From TMED88 sp964515335 (GTDB lineage: Bacteria; Myxococcota_A; UBA9160; UBA4427): a stretch of 64,000 nt of DNA. Shown piece after piece: positions 1 to 8,695 of this stretch. A program made the translations under genes and the position numbers. The notes under the pieces are model-generated. The model was not told the DNA's origin, ran no database searches, and saw nothing but the letters and a program-made list of their open reading frames with translations. Location: positions 1-64,000 of the forward strand of contig CAZETS010000013.1 of assembly GCA_964515335.1 (NCBI GenBank), given 5' to 3'. Within the stretch, counting starts at the first letter, position 1. Each line of letters starts with the position of its first letter.

Positions 1-2
1 AT

Positions 3-641
3 GAACCGAGATCAAGCAGAAATCATGCCAGGCACAATCCTCGATCCACCGTTCAGCGATTGATGGAGATCGCAATCGAGCGCGCCGAGCCGGATGCGGA
101 CTTCGACGAGATCCGCTTCAAGGTGGCGCGACTGATCGCGACGGCGCTCGGGTGGCTGATGGTCGAGCCGTTCATCCTCCAGGCGCTCGAGATCAGCGAG
201 TCGACCGAAGAGCTGCGTTGGCGGCTCGTTTTGGAGCGCGCCAAGGACCTCAACTTCCCGACCTGGCGCCCGCGCCCGGTCCCCTGGGCCGCCCCCGGCC
301 CCGGGGACCGGCCGGGCGTCGCCGGCGGGTCCGCGGTGCGGGCCGGTTCTGTGGCGGTCAGTCCGGTGCTTCGCTCTCGGCGTCGCGCTGCCGCTCGGCC
401 TCGATCAGCGCCTCTCGCGTGGCCTCGTCGACGAGTACGCCGCGATGGGCGGTGGCGTCGAGGAGGGCCTTCGGGAAGGGCAGCTCGTTCTGCCAGCTGG
501 GCTGCAGGAGGCGCGACGGCAGCACGGCGTCCGCCCAGTCGAGGGGAGCCACCCAGCCCGGGTGGGGGACGAGGGTTCCGCGGGTGCCGGCCATCGGGTG
601 ACGCTCTCGCCAGCTGCGGATCTCGTCGCCGAGCCGGGTGA
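3..641 (+). CDS. Partial regulator-like protein (possible TetR C-terminal domain), 5' end outside window
   Basis: A frame open from base 3 has no stop until 641. Its first ~85 codons are helix-rich and resemble the ligand-binding half of TetR-family regulators (RFKVARLIATALGWLMVEPF, then EELRWRLVLERAKDL). No DNA-binding domain is visible because the gene begins left of the window. After about base 270 the frame enters a C/G-run-rich tract and then antisense sequence of the sulfatase gene that ends at 358, so the last ~95 codons are probably not genuine; the true end is likely near 260-350, or an indel lies in the GC tract. TetR assignment is by pattern only and remains uncertain. Confidence 0.33.
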   Translation, partial: EPRSSRNHARHNPRSTVQRLMEIAIERAEPDADFDEIRFKVARLIATALGWLMVEPFILQALEISESTEELRWRLVLERAKDLNFPTWRPRPVPWAAPGPGDRPGVAGGSAVRAGSVAVSPVLRSRRRAAARPRSAPLAWPRRRVRRDGRWRRGGPSGRAARSASWAAGGATAARRPPSRGEPPSPGGGRGFRGCRPSGDALASCGSRRRAG

Positions 642-1953
642 CGAGGGCGGGGTGGGTGGAGGCGAGGTCGTTCTGCTCGTTCGGGTCGGTGTCGAGGCGG
701 AAGAGCATCGACGTGGTGCGGGTTTCGGTCGCTCCTTCGCGGATGATCTGCACGAGCTTCCACGGGTCGTCGATCACTGTCGTGAAGATCACGCCCGGCA
801 GCGGAATCTCCGACGCGAAGAACAGGGGGCCGCGCGCCGGGGCGGGCTCGTCGTCCGACAGGGTGGGCCAGAGGTCGTGCCCGTCCAGGTCCTGCGTCTC
901 GCGCAGCGGCACGCCGGCGGCGTCGGCCAGCGTCGGGAAGACGTCCATCGCGGTCACGATCGCATCGGTGGCGCTGCCGGGCGTGATCACGCCGGGCCAG
1001 CGAAGCACCGCCGGCACGCGGATGCCGCCCTCGAAGGTCTGGCCCTTCTCGCCACGAAGCGGCTCGTTGTTGCCCCCGAAGCCCGTCGAGCCGCCGTTGT
1101 CGCTGAAGAACAGCACGATCGTGTCCTTCGCGATGCCCTCGTCGTCGATCGCCCGTAGGATCTCGCCGATCGCGAGATCCATCTCGTGGACCATCGCGGC
1201 GTACACGCGGCGGTTCTTGCGCTTCGGGAGATGCCGGTAGCGCTCGATCGTCTCGGGCGGCGCCTGCATGGGCGAGTGCGGGGCCGTGAAGGCGACGTAG
1301 AGCAGGAGTGGCCGCTCGCTGTCGCGCTCGCGGATCACGCGGGCGGCCTCGCGGGCCTGCAGGTGGGTGAGGTAGACGCCAGGCTCGGCGATCGAGCGGC
1401 CGTTTCGTTGCAGGTCGTGGCCGCTCTCGCGGGCGTGCTCGAAGTAGTCGGTGTTGGTGTGCAGATGGCCGTGGAAGTGGTCGAAGCCCTGCGCGTTCGG
1501 CACCTGGTGGGCGTAGCTGTGGCCGAGGTGCCACTTGCCGACGAGCGCCGTCCGGTAGCCCGCCTCACCGAAGGCCCGGGGCAGCGTGTAGCTCTTCGGC
1601 GCGAGGCCCGCGTTGTACCACGGATGGATCTGGTCGTAGGCGATGCCGAGCTCGAGCGGATCGCGGCCCGTCATCAGCGCCGCGCGGGTGGGCGAGCAGA
1701 TCGGCGCCGCGTAGAAGCGCTCCAGCCGCATGCCCTCTGCGGCCAGCCGGTCGATGGCCGGCGTCTCGATCTCGCCGCCCCGGTAGCCGACGTCCGCGAA
1801 GCCGAGATCGTCGGCGAGCAGGATCACGACGTTGGGGTGGGCGCGCTCGGTCGCCTCGGCTGGCAGCGCGAAGACGAGCCCAAAGGCGAGCGGGAGCGCG
1901 AGCACGATCGAAGCGAGCACTGCGGCTACGCGAGACGGTCGTTCGAGTGACAC
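358..1953 (-). CDS. Exported type I sulfatase (formylglycine-dependent)
   Basis: Arylsulfatase-family hydrolase of 531 aa that cleaves sulfate esters outside the cytoplasm. A signal peptide covers about residues 1-34. The metal-binding segment VVILLADDLGFADVGYRG (D48, D49) is followed by the motif CSPTR at 86-90, whose Cys86 would be oxidised to formylglycine. A late FFSDNGGSTGFGG segment supplies further metal ligands. The start is a GTG at 1953 with an AGGGGAG ribosome site about 9 bases upstream. It lies 45 bases downstream of the patatin gene on the same strand and is probably the last gene of that operon. The natural substrate cannot be told from sequence. Activity needs a formylglycine-generating enzyme, which is not in this window. 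Confidence 0.93.
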   Translation of the reverse strand: MSLERPSRVAAVLASIVLALPLAFGLVFALPAEATERAHPNVVILLADDLGFADVGYRGGEIETPAIDRLAAEGMRLERFYAAPICSPTRAALMTGRDPLELGIAYDQIHPWYNAGLAPKSYTLPRAFGEAGYRTALVGKWHLGHSYAHQVPNAQGFDHFHGHLHTNTDYFEHARESGHDLQRNGRSIAEPGVYLTHLQAREAARVIRERDSERPLLLYVAFTAPHSPMQAPPETIERYRHLPKRKNRRVYAAMVHEMDLAIGEILRAIDDEGIAKDTIVLFFSDNGGSTGFGGNNEPLRGEKGQTFEGGIRVPAVLRWPGVITPGSATDAIVTAMDVFPTLADAAGVPLRETQDLDGHDLWPTLSDDEPAPARGPLFFASEIPLPGVIFTTVIDDPWKLVQIIREGATETRTTSMLFRLDTDPNEQNDLASTHPALVTRLGDEIRSWRERHPMAGTRGTLVPHPGWVAPLDWADAVLPSRLLQPSWQNELPFPKALLDATAHRGVLVDEATREALIEAERQRDAESEAPD

Positions 1954-1998
1954 GATTCCAACTCCCCTGCGTGGTGGGTGCGCGGTGTGTCCACCGGC

Positions 1999-4290
1999 TC
2001 AGAAGACCTGGCCCAGGTAGAAGTAGGCCGCGTGACGGTTTCCGTCGGTGTTCCCATAGGCGATGTAGACCGGCGCCAGCGGCGTGTCGAGGGCCACGTA
2101 GGCGCTGCCGCCCCACAGCAGCGAGCTCCCGGTGATGCGGTTGGTGCCGAACCAGGTGTTTCCGCTCTCGATCGACAGGCCCACGTAGGCGGGCAAAGTG
2201 AAGGAGAGCAGGCCGAGCTTGGCCACGCGCCGGTAGCCGCGGACGCGGAACAAGAGCATGTCGGTGCCCACGCGCTCGTCCGGCTTGAGGCCCGAAAGCC
2301 GCAGGAATCCGCCGAGCGAGTACAGATTGCTGAAGGTCGTGTCGCTCTCGAAGCTCAGCGCCGCCTGCACCTCGGCGACGAGCGTGTTCTTCCCCCAGCT
2401 CCGGGCGTGTCCGCCGGCGACGAAGAGCGACTGGAAGTCGCCCGTCGAGCCGATCTCTTCGAGCCCGACCCCGCCCTCGGCGAGCAGCAGCCAGCCGCTT
2501 CGCGGGAAGCGCGCGTTGTCGAGGGTGTCGACCGCGAAGCGCACGAACAGCTCGCCGTCGGTGCGCTCGATGCGCGGAAAGAACGCGGGGTCTCCGATCA
2601 GCACTTCGGCCCGCGCCCAGTCGTAGCGGATGCCGGCGCGGGCCTCGCCCCACTGTCCGAGCTGTCGCCCGAAGCCGATTCCGCCGCCCACGTCGTGGAC
2701 CCGGTACTCGGCCAGCCCGTTGCCGAAGTCGTCGAAGATTCCCAGTGTGGACGAGTTGTAGTACGCGGTGGGGGCGACGAACCAGCGGGTCTCGTCGTCG
2801 ATCGGCTGCCACAGCTCCATCCAGATCGCGGGATCCTGGCCGATCCGGAGCTCGCTGCGCCACTCGGCGGCCAGCGAGTTGACCGGCAGCCGCATCAGGC
2901 CGATGCCTATGTTGAAGAGGCTGTTCGAGACGAAGTCGGTCTCGAGCTCGAAGCCGAACCGCAAGCGATCGCGTCCGGTGGCCCGCTTGCGCGCGATGAT
3001 GAGGAGCTGGTTACGGCCGCCCGGCAGCGGATCGATGCGGAAGTTCACGCGGTCGAAGAAGCCCATGCCGTGCAGCACGTCGATGTCTCGGGCGAGCGTC
3101 CCGTAGTCGAGAGGCTGGCCCACCTCGACCTGCATGCGGCTGCGGATGACGGCGTCCGACACCACCGAGTCGTTGTCGACGCGGATCTCGTCGATGACGG
3201 GTGGCGCGCGCCCGGGCCGCACCAGCCCCGACCGGTACGCCCGCCAGGTCGCCTCGTCGACCGAGAGCGGGGCGAGGAAGTCGCGCAATGCCGACGTCGC
3301 CAGGGCGCCGGCCTCGGCGGCCTGCTCGACGCGATCGAACGACATCGTCGCCACCTCGCCGAGCTCGGGGCGGATCAGGAAGTCGTCCTCGCCGAGCAGC
3401 TCCACCTGCTCCTCGGTGTTCTGCTGGATCTGCAGCGTCACGGTCTGGCCGGTGATCGAGAGCGCGCTGACGAGCTGCTCGCGTGTGCGCAGAGGCGTCG
3501 CGATGTCGACCGCGATCACCACGTCGGCGCCGAGCATCTTGGCGACCTCCACCGGCAGGTTCATCGAGGTGCCGCCGTCGACGAGCAGGCGGCCGTCGAG
3601 CTCGACCGGCGCGAAGGCGCCCGGAATGGCCATGCTGGCCCGGATGGCATCGGCGAGCTCGCCGCCTTCGAGCACTACCGCCTCGCCGGTCACGATGTCC
3701 GTGGCGACGGCGCGAAACGGAAGCGTGAGATCGTCGAAGTCGCGCACCGTCGCGACGGGCAGGGTGAGCAGGCCGAGGGTGAGCTCGAGCTTCTGGCCCT
3801 GGATGAGGCCGGTCGGGATCTGGATCGAGCCGTCCTTGAATCCGAAGTGCAAGTCGGAGATGAAGGTCCGATCGTCCTGCTTGCGGCGGAAGGACATGTC
3901 GCGCCGGCGCGTCTTGTCCTGGAAGAGCTCGTCCCAGGGCAGCTCGGCGATCAATTCTCCGAGCTCGTCCGCCTCGATTCCCGACGCGTAGAGGCCGCCC
4001 ACCACCGCGCCCATGCTGGTGCCCGCGATGACGTCGATGGGAATGCGCAGCTCCTCGAGCACCTCGAGGACGCCGATGTGCGCCGCGCCCCGGGCGCCCC
4101 CGCCGCTCAGCACGAGCCCGACGCGCGGCCGCTCGCTCGTGACGGATGCGGCCTCGTCTGCGCCCGCTCCGCCGGGCGCAGCGCCGAGCGCGAGGCCGAG
4201 CGCGAGACACGGACCGAGCCACCGCGGCCACGCCGCCCGAGGCGATCGGAAGCGGCTGCCGTTCGGCAGCGAGACGCTCCGCCCCGGCAT
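1999..4290 (-). CDS. PlpD-like outer-membrane patatin phospholipase (patatin-POTRA-beta-barrel)
   Basis: 763 aa. A signal peptide (about 1-45) precedes a patatin domain with oxyanion loop GGGARG (63-68), nucleophile elbow GTSMG (Ser92) and catalytic DGG (Asp238), so lipase/phospholipase A chemistry is expected. Residues ~340-430 look like a single POTRA domain (VIDEIRVDNDSVVSDAVIRS). The C-terminal ~330 residues are alternating-hydrophobic beta-barrel repeats ending in aromatic F (YFYLGQVF), as in Omp85/BamA barrels. This is the type Vd (PlpD) architecture, in which the barrel carries the lipase to the outer membrane. The ATG at 4290 overlaps the upstream oxygenase stop (TGATG), so translation is coupled. 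A longer open frame upstream is antisense to the oxygenase and was not used. Confidence 0.93.
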   Translation of the reverse strand: MPGRSVSLPNGSRFRSPRAAWPRWLGPCLALGLALGAAPGGAGADEAASVTSERPRVGLVLSGGGARGAAHIGVLEVLEELRIPIDVIAGTSMGAVVGGLYASGIEADELGELIAELPWDELFQDKTRRRDMSFRRKQDDRTFISDLHFGFKDGSIQIPTGLIQGQKLELTLGLLTLPVATVRDFDDLTLPFRAVATDIVTGEAVVLEGGELADAIRASMAIPGAFAPVELDGRLLVDGGTSMNLPVEVAKMLGADVVIAVDIATPLRTREQLVSALSITGQTVTLQIQQNTEEQVELLGEDDFLIRPELGEVATMSFDRVEQAAEAGALATSALRDFLAPLSVDEATWRAYRSGLVRPGRAPPVIDEIRVDNDSVVSDAVIRSRMQVEVGQPLDYGTLARDIDVLHGMGFFDRVNFRIDPLPGGRNQLLIIARKRATGRDRLRFGFELETDFVSNSLFNIGIGLMRLPVNSLAAEWRSELRIGQDPAIWMELWQPIDDETRWFVAPTAYYNSSTLGIFDDFGNGLAEYRVHDVGGGIGFGRQLGQWGEARAGIRYDWARAEVLIGDPAFFPRIERTDGELFVRFAVDTLDNARFPRSGWLLLAEGGVGLEEIGSTGDFQSLFVAGGHARSWGKNTLVAEVQAALSFESDTTFSNLYSLGGFLRLSGLKPDERVGTDMLLFRVRGYRRVAKLGLLSFTLPAYVGLSIESGNTWFGTNRITGSSLLWGGSAYVALDTPLAPVYIAYGNTDGNRHAAYFYLGQVF

Positions 4291-5306
4291 CACTCCGGCC
4301 GCCCCTGACGCTCTGCCTCGATCGACAGCCACAGCCGCAGCAGATGTCTGCGTCGCGCGGGATCCTGGTGGTCCTCGTAGGCGGTGCGTGCGTGCAGGCA
4401 GACGTGGTTCGAGAGCCACTGGATGTCGCCGGGCTCGAGCTGCATGTCGAGGTAGAGATCGGGGTCGTTCGCAATCTCCTCGTAGAGGTCGAGCAGCTCG
4501 CGCTCGCCGTCGCTGAAGCGCGGCACGTCGGCGTGGCGCTGCGCCGAGCGGAAGTAGTCGCTGTGGTAGAAGGTGCGAACCCGGCCACCCGCCGCGCGGC
4601 AGGGCGGAATCGGGATGTGCTGCAGCTGGCCGCTCGAATCCTCGTTGCGGACGTCGAGCGCGAAGGGCTCGTAGAGGCGCGTCACCAGGTCGGGCCGACG
4701 GCGCAGCAGCTCGTCGTACACCGCGACGCTGCTCGCGATGCGGCTCGCTCCGCCTCGCTTCGCGGCTCGTAGGCAGAGCAGGCCCACCACGTCGGCGGCA
4801 TCGCAGTGGTAGGCGATGTCGCTGCTCGTGCGGTACAGCCGCACGAACGGATCGGCCGCGTCGTCGCCGGTGTCGCGCACGTGGCCGAGCAGGTCGCCCT
4901 GCGGGTTCTGTGCGCCGGGGGTGCCGAGGTGTATTCCGAGGCACCAGAAGAAGCGCTCGGCCTGCTGCTCGGTCCAGCGCTCGACCGGTACGCCGCTCAC
5001 CACCTGGAAGCCGCGCCCGCCGTCCAGCTCGCGCCGCCACCGCGCGATCTCGGCACGCAGGCCCTCGAGCGGAAAGTCGTCGGCGCGCAGCGCCTCGGTG
5101 GGGCGCCCGGTTTCCTCTGCGTGCGCGAGCGCGGCCTCGATCTCTTCGATGTGGCCCGCGTCGAGCCGCATCCGCCAGTCGTCGCGCTGCGCGATCTCGC
5201 GGCCGCGCCAGGCCGCGGGCGAGCCGACCGGCTCGAGGATCGGCGCGTCGTGGGGCCGCGCGAAATAGTGGGCGGACTGCTCGCCGTACGAGAAGTAGGA
5301 CGCCAC
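4290..5306 (-). CDS. TauD/TfdA-family Fe(II)/2-oxoglutarate-dependent oxygenase
   Basis: 338 aa, cytoplasmic. It carries the non-haem iron facial triad typical of clavaminate synthase/TauD-like enzymes: H167-x-D169 in YHCDAAD and a distal His305 in NHVCLHART. An Arg-rich segment follows (RRRHLLRLW) and would bind the 2-oxoglutarate carboxylate. The GTG at 5306 is chosen because AGGAG lies about 6 bases upstream; an ATG at 5351 would overlap the preceding gene and lacks such a site. It sits 16 bases after the crotonase gene and overlaps the patatin start. The substrate is unknown; hydroxylation of a small acid or amine would fit the family. Confidence 0.86.
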   Translation of the reverse strand: MASYFSYGEQSAHYFARPHDAPILEPVGSPAAWRGREIAQRDDWRMRLDAGHIEEIEAALAHAEETGRPTEALRADDFPLEGLRAEIARWRRELDGGRGFQVVSGVPVERWTEQQAERFFWCLGIHLGTPGAQNPQGDLLGHVRDTGDDAADPFVRLYRTSSDIAYHCDAADVVGLLCLRAAKRGGASRIASSVAVYDELLRRRPDLVTRLYEPFALDVRNEDSSGQLQHIPIPPCRAAGGRVRTFYHSDYFRSAQRHADVPRFSDGERELLDLYEEIANDPDLYLDMQLEPGDIQWLSNHVCLHARTAYEDHQDPARRRHLLRLWLSIEAERQGRPE

Positions 5307-5322
5307 GCGTTCTCCTGCCGAT

Positions 5323-6126
5323 TCAGTCCTCGAAGACGGGCTTGCGGCCATCGCGTCGCGCGCGGGTGGCCTCCTCGAAGTTCTTCGTGGTGAGCCTGAC
5401 GAAGAGCTGGGTGTGGCTCTCCAGCTCGACCGCCGCGGCGAGGCTGCCCGTCTCGAGGCCCGCCCACATCATGCGCTTGGTGAGCTGCACGCCCTGGGTG
5501 CTCCAGCCGTTGATGGTGTCGGCCAGATCGAGGGCCGCGTCCATCAGCGCCTCGTCGGGCACCGCCTTCGAGACGAGGCCGATCTCGGCCGCCTCGGCGG
5601 CCGAGACGTCGCGTCCGGACAGCGCGATCTCGAACGCGCGCGAGCTGCCGATGGCGCGTGGCAGCAGGAAGCTCAGCCCCAGCTCGGTGGCGGTCAGCCC
5701 GTTGTTGATTCCCGCCGCGCGGAAGTAGGCCGATTCGGCGGCGATGCGTACGTCGGCGCCGAGGCTGAGACAGAGGCCGCCGCCGATCGCCGCGCCGTTG
5801 ATGGCGGCGATCACGGGCTGCGGCATGCGGCGCAGGGCCGGGACCAGGTCGGCGAGGATGGTCATCGACCGGGTGGCGATGCGCGTGAGCGTCATCCCGT
5901 CGATGTTGGGCGGCGGTTCGGTCTCCTGGGTGTCGGCCCCCGAGCAGAAGCCGCGTCCCGTTCCCGTCAGCACCACGCACCAGGTGTCGTTGTCGGCCGC
6001 CACCTCCTCGATCGCATCGTGGAGTGGTCCCACCAGCTCGAAGGCCATCGAGTTCATGCGTTCGGGGCGGTCCATCACGATGACGCTGGTGTGCGGCCGC
6101 GGCTTCTCGATGCGGACGTAGCTCAT
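5323..6126 (-). CDS. Crotonase (enoyl-CoA hydratase/isomerase) family protein lacking both hydratase glutamates
   Basis: 267 aa, acyl-CoA-binding cytoplasmic enzyme. Both oxyanion-hole segments are present (GRGFCSGAD at 58-65 and NGAAIGGGL at 110-118). By hand alignment to rat mitochondrial hydratase, the two catalytic Glu positions (144 and 164 there) are Cys119 and Gly139 here. Simple enoyl-CoA hydration is therefore unlikely; isomerisation, hydrolysis or C-C cleavage are alternatives within the superfamily. The segment GINNGLTATELGLSFLLPR is typical of actinobacterial-type EchA paralogues. The ATG at 6126 overlaps the stop of a small upstream ORF (ATGA). First recognisable enzyme of a five-gene minus-strand operon. 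Confidence 0.93.
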   Translation of the reverse strand: MSYVRIEKPRPHTSVIVMDRPERMNSMAFELVGPLHDAIEEVAADNDTWCVVLTGTGRGFCSGADTQETEPPPNIDGMTLTRIATRSMTILADLVPALRRMPQPVIAAINGAAIGGGLCLSLGADVRIAAESAYFRAAGINNGLTATELGLSFLLPRAIGSSRAFEIALSGRDVSAAEAAEIGLVSKAVPDEALMDAALDLADTINGWSTQGVQLTKRMMWAGLETGSLAAAVELESHTQLFVRLTTKNFEEATRARRDGRKPVFED

Positions 6127-6266
6127 GCGTCCGCCAAGGCCTCGGCGAGCGACGTGGGGCGGGCGTCTTCGTCGGCCTGCAGCGGCTGCGCGACGCCCCG
6201 CAAGAAAACGGCGGTGAGCGCCGGCTCGCGCTCTTCGAGGACGCCTTCTGCGCGCGCGTTGCACAT
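6123..6266 (-). CDS. Small hypothetical ORF (47 aa) coupled to the crotonase gene
   Basis: A short frame starting MCNARAEGVLEEREPALTAV and ending LAEALADA. Its TGA overlaps the crotonase ATG as ATGA, the usual sign of translational coupling. The start at 6266 has AGGGAG about 9 bases upstream; an in-frame ATG at 6275 abuts that site and is less likely. The peptide is mostly helical and charged and matches no family I recognise; it could be a small subunit, a leader peptide or the tail of a decayed regulator. Support is only the overlap and the ribosome site. Confidence 0.35.
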   Translation of the reverse strand: MCNARAEGVLEEREPALTAVFLRGVAQPLQADEDARPTSLAEALADA

Positions 6267-6364
6267 CGGATGCATCTCCCTGAAGCCTCGTGTGGGTGGC
6301 TCGGAATACTAGCGACCCGCCGTGTAGACGGACTGTCGTGATCCAGACGCCGCGCCGTGCGAGA

Positions 6365-8632
6365 ATGGCTGCCATGCGGTCGATGCGGACTGACATGGCT
6401 GGGCTCCCGGTGCGGACGCCGCGACGCGTCTTCACGGCTGCGGTCGTTGCTGCGCTGCTGCTCGTGGCCGCGAGCGCGACCGCCCAGCCGGCGGCGGTGG
6501 GCTGGCGGGGCAAGCTCGGGGGCCGCCTCGACGCACGGCTCGCCGCCCTGAAGGCCTCCGAGGAGGTCCGCATCGGCGTCGTGCTGCGCGACACAGATCT
6601 ACCCGGCCGCCGCGCCGCCGCGGCGACCCGGCGCCAGGCGGTACTGAAACGGCAGCAGAGCGTCCTCGATGCGCTGCCCACCTCGGCGTTCGGCATCCGC
6701 CGGCGCTACCAGAGCCTGGCCGGATTCTCGGGCTGGGCGGGGCCAGCGATCATCGAAAAGCTGGCCAAGCACCCGGACGTGCTCCACGTATACATCGATG
6801 GCCGCGTTCGGGCCGCCACCAACCAGGGCCGCCCGCTGGTCGGCGCCCCGCAGGCGTACGCGGCCGGCTACGACGGCTCGACGGCGAACGTCGCGGTGCT
6901 CGATACGGGCATCGACACCGACCACGCCGATCTCGTCGACGATCTCGTCGACGAGCGCTGCTGGTGCAGGGGCAGCGCGAGCCCGCTGGTCGGCTGCTGT
7001 CCGGGCGGCGGCGACACGCAGAGCGGCGCCGGTGCAGCCGAGGACGACGAAGGACACGGCACTGCGGTGAGCGGTGTCATCACCTCCGGCGGTGCGGTCG
7101 CCCCCTCCGGCGTCGCCCCCGAGGCGGGGGTGGTGGCCATCAAGGTGCTCGATTCGACCGGCGGCGGCGACTTCTCGGACATCGCCGCGGCGCTCGACTG
7201 GCTGTTGACGAACCACGTCGGACTGAACGTCAAGGTCGTCAACCTGAGCCTCGGCGACGGCGGCGAGTACTCGAACCCCGCGGCAAGCCCGTGCAGCGGC
7301 ACCAACACCGCCAATGCGATCGCCAGCCTGACGGCGGCCGGTGTGGCGGTCTTCGCGGCCCCGGGCAACGACGCGCACGTCGACGGCATCAGCTTTCCGG
7401 CGTGCGTCGCGGACGCGATCTCGGTGGGGGGCGTCTACGACGCGGCCCTCGGCAGCGTGTCCTGGTGCGGCGCGACCTGCAGCAGCGACCTCTGCGTCGA
7501 CGAAGGCACGGCCGCGGACGACTTCGTCTGCCACACCAACAGCGACGAGATCCTCGACCTGCTCGCGCCCGGCTATGCGACCTTCACGTCCGAGGTGGGC
7601 GGCAGCGCCGCGACTTTCGGCGGTACGTCGGCGGCCAGCCCCTACGCGGCGGCGCTCGCTCTGCTGCTCTTCGAGCAGGATCCCTCGCTGACGGTCGCGG
7701 GCCTGCGCACGCTGATGACGACGACCGGCCCGCTGGTCACCAATCCGGCGAACGGCCTGAGCCACCGCCGCACCGACGTGACCTCGCTCTTCGCGATCTG
7801 CGGCAACGGGACGCTCGAGCTCGGCGAGAGCTGTGACGACGGCGGCACCGCGGACGGCGACTGCTGCTCGTCGAGCTGCCAGTTCGAGGCGCCGGGGAGC
7901 GCCTGTGACGACGGCAACGCCTGTACGGCCGTCGATGTCTGCGACGGCGCCGGCGTCTGCGTGCCCGGTCCGGGGTTGCCCTGCGACGACGGCCTCTTCT
8001 GCAACGGCGCCGAGAGCTGCGACACGCTGACGGGCTGCCAGGCCGGCCCGCCGCCCGTGCTCGACGACGGCGTGGCCTGCACGGTGGACGCGTGCGACGA
8101 GGTGGCGGACGCCGTCACCCACACGCCCGACGACGCCGCCTGCGACGACGGCGCGTTCTGCAACGGCGCCGAGACGTGTGACCTCGTCTCGGACTGCCAG
8201 GCCGGCCCGCCGCCGCTGCTCGACGACGGCGTGGCCTGCACGGTGGACGCGTGCGACGAGGTGGCGGACGCCGTCACCCACACGCCCGACGACGCCGCCT
8301 GCGACGACGGCGCGTTCTGCAACGGCGCCGAGACGTGTGACCTCGTCTCGGACTGCCAGGCCGGTCCGCCGCCGCTGCTCGACGACGGCGTGGCCTGCAC
8401 GGTGGACGCGTGTGACGAGGTGGGCGACGAGGTCACCCACGCCCCCGACCCGCAGCTCTGCGACGACGCCGATCCGTGTACGGCCGAGATGTGCGACGCC
8501 ATCACCGGCTGCTCGAACCCGCCCATCCCGATGTGTGGCCCGGCGGTGCCGGTCGGCGGCGCGCCGTTCGTCTGGTGGGTGGCGGGGCTGATCGCGGCGG
8601 CGGGCGCGTGGATGCTGGGCGGCCGGCGCTGA
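6365..8632 (+). CDS. Secreted subtilisin-like (S8) serine protease with Cys-rich repeats and C-terminal membrane anchor
   Basis: 755 aa from the ATG at 6365. A signal peptide ends near ASATAQP. An inhibitor-like propeptide (about 45-140) precedes the S8 catalytic domain with Asp180 (VLDTGID), His231 (EGHGTAVSG), oxyanion Asn335 (APGND) and Ser422 (GGTSAASP). From about residue 480 a Myxococcus-type cysteine-rich repeat (CGNGTLELGESCDDGG) is followed by tandem 53-residue Cys-rich units rich in DDGVACTVDACDE, two of them nearly identical in DNA. The tail has a short Pro/Gly segment, a hydrophobic helix (FVWWVAGLIAAAGAWMLGG) and two final Arg, the layout of a C-terminal sorting/anchoring signal. 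Likely role: surface-displayed protease. Several in-frame ATGs follow the chosen one, so the start is approximate. Confidence 0.92.
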   Translation: MAAMRSMRTDMAGLPVRTPRRVFTAAVVAALLLVAASATAQPAAVGWRGKLGGRLDARLAALKASEEVRIGVVLRDTDLPGRRAAAATRRQAVLKRQQSVLDALPTSAFGIRRRYQSLAGFSGWAGPAIIEKLAKHPDVLHVYIDGRVRAATNQGRPLVGAPQAYAAGYDGSTANVAVLDTGIDTDHADLVDDLVDERCWCRGSASPLVGCCPGGGDTQSGAGAAEDDEGHGTAVSGVITSGGAVAPSGVAPEAGVVAIKVLDSTGGGDFSDIAAALDWLLTNHVGLNVKVVNLSLGDGGEYSNPAASPCSGTNTANAIASLTAAGVAVFAAPGNDAHVDGISFPACVADAISVGGVYDAALGSVSWCGATCSSDLCVDEGTAADDFVCHTNSDEILDLLAPGYATFTSEVGGSAATFGGTSAASPYAAALALLLFEQDPSLTVAGLRTLMTTTGPLVTNPANGLSHRRTDVTSLFAICGNGTLELGESCDDGGTADGDCCSSSCQFEAPGSACDDGNACTAVDVCDGAGVCVPGPGLPCDDGLFCNGAESCDTLTGCQAGPPPVLDDGVACTVDACDEVADAVTHTPDDAACDDGAFCNGAETCDLVSDCQAGPPPLLDDGVACTVDACDEVADAVTHTPDDAACDDGAFCNGAETCDLVSDCQAGPPPLLDDGVACTVDACDEVGDEVTHAPDPQLCDDADPCTAEMCDAITGCSNPPIPMCGPAVPVGGAPFVWWVAGLIAAAGAWMLGGRR
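8062..8538 (+). repeat. 159-bp in-frame tandem repeats in the protease gene
   Basis: The segment beginning cgacgacggcgtggcctgca recurs at 8062, 8221 and 8380, an exact period of 159 bases (53 codons). The first two units are almost identical in DNA; the third diverges after about 50 bases. Near-identity at the DNA level implies recent duplication or gene conversion, so copy number may vary between strains or be collapsed in an assembly. Confidence 0.9.
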
Positions 8633-8649
8633 GACCGGGCGTCGTTCGG

Positions 8650-8669
8650 CTCGCAGCACTGCCTGCGAG
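8650..8669. terminator. Hairpin between protease and PaaX-type regulator
   Basis: Perfect 7-bp inverted repeat CTCGCAG/CTGCGAG with a 6-base loop, 17 bases after the protease stop and 26 bases before the regulator start. It could terminate the protease transcript. It could equally be an operator for the regulator, since PaaX-type proteins often bind near their own promoters. There is no T-tract. Confidence 0.4.
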
Positions 8670-8695
8670 ATTGCGTTGATTGCTCGAGTGGCCGC

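Noticed and set aside
1978..4308. A 776-codon plus-strand frame over the patatin gene
   Set aside because: Antisense to a protein with complete patatin, POTRA and barrel features.
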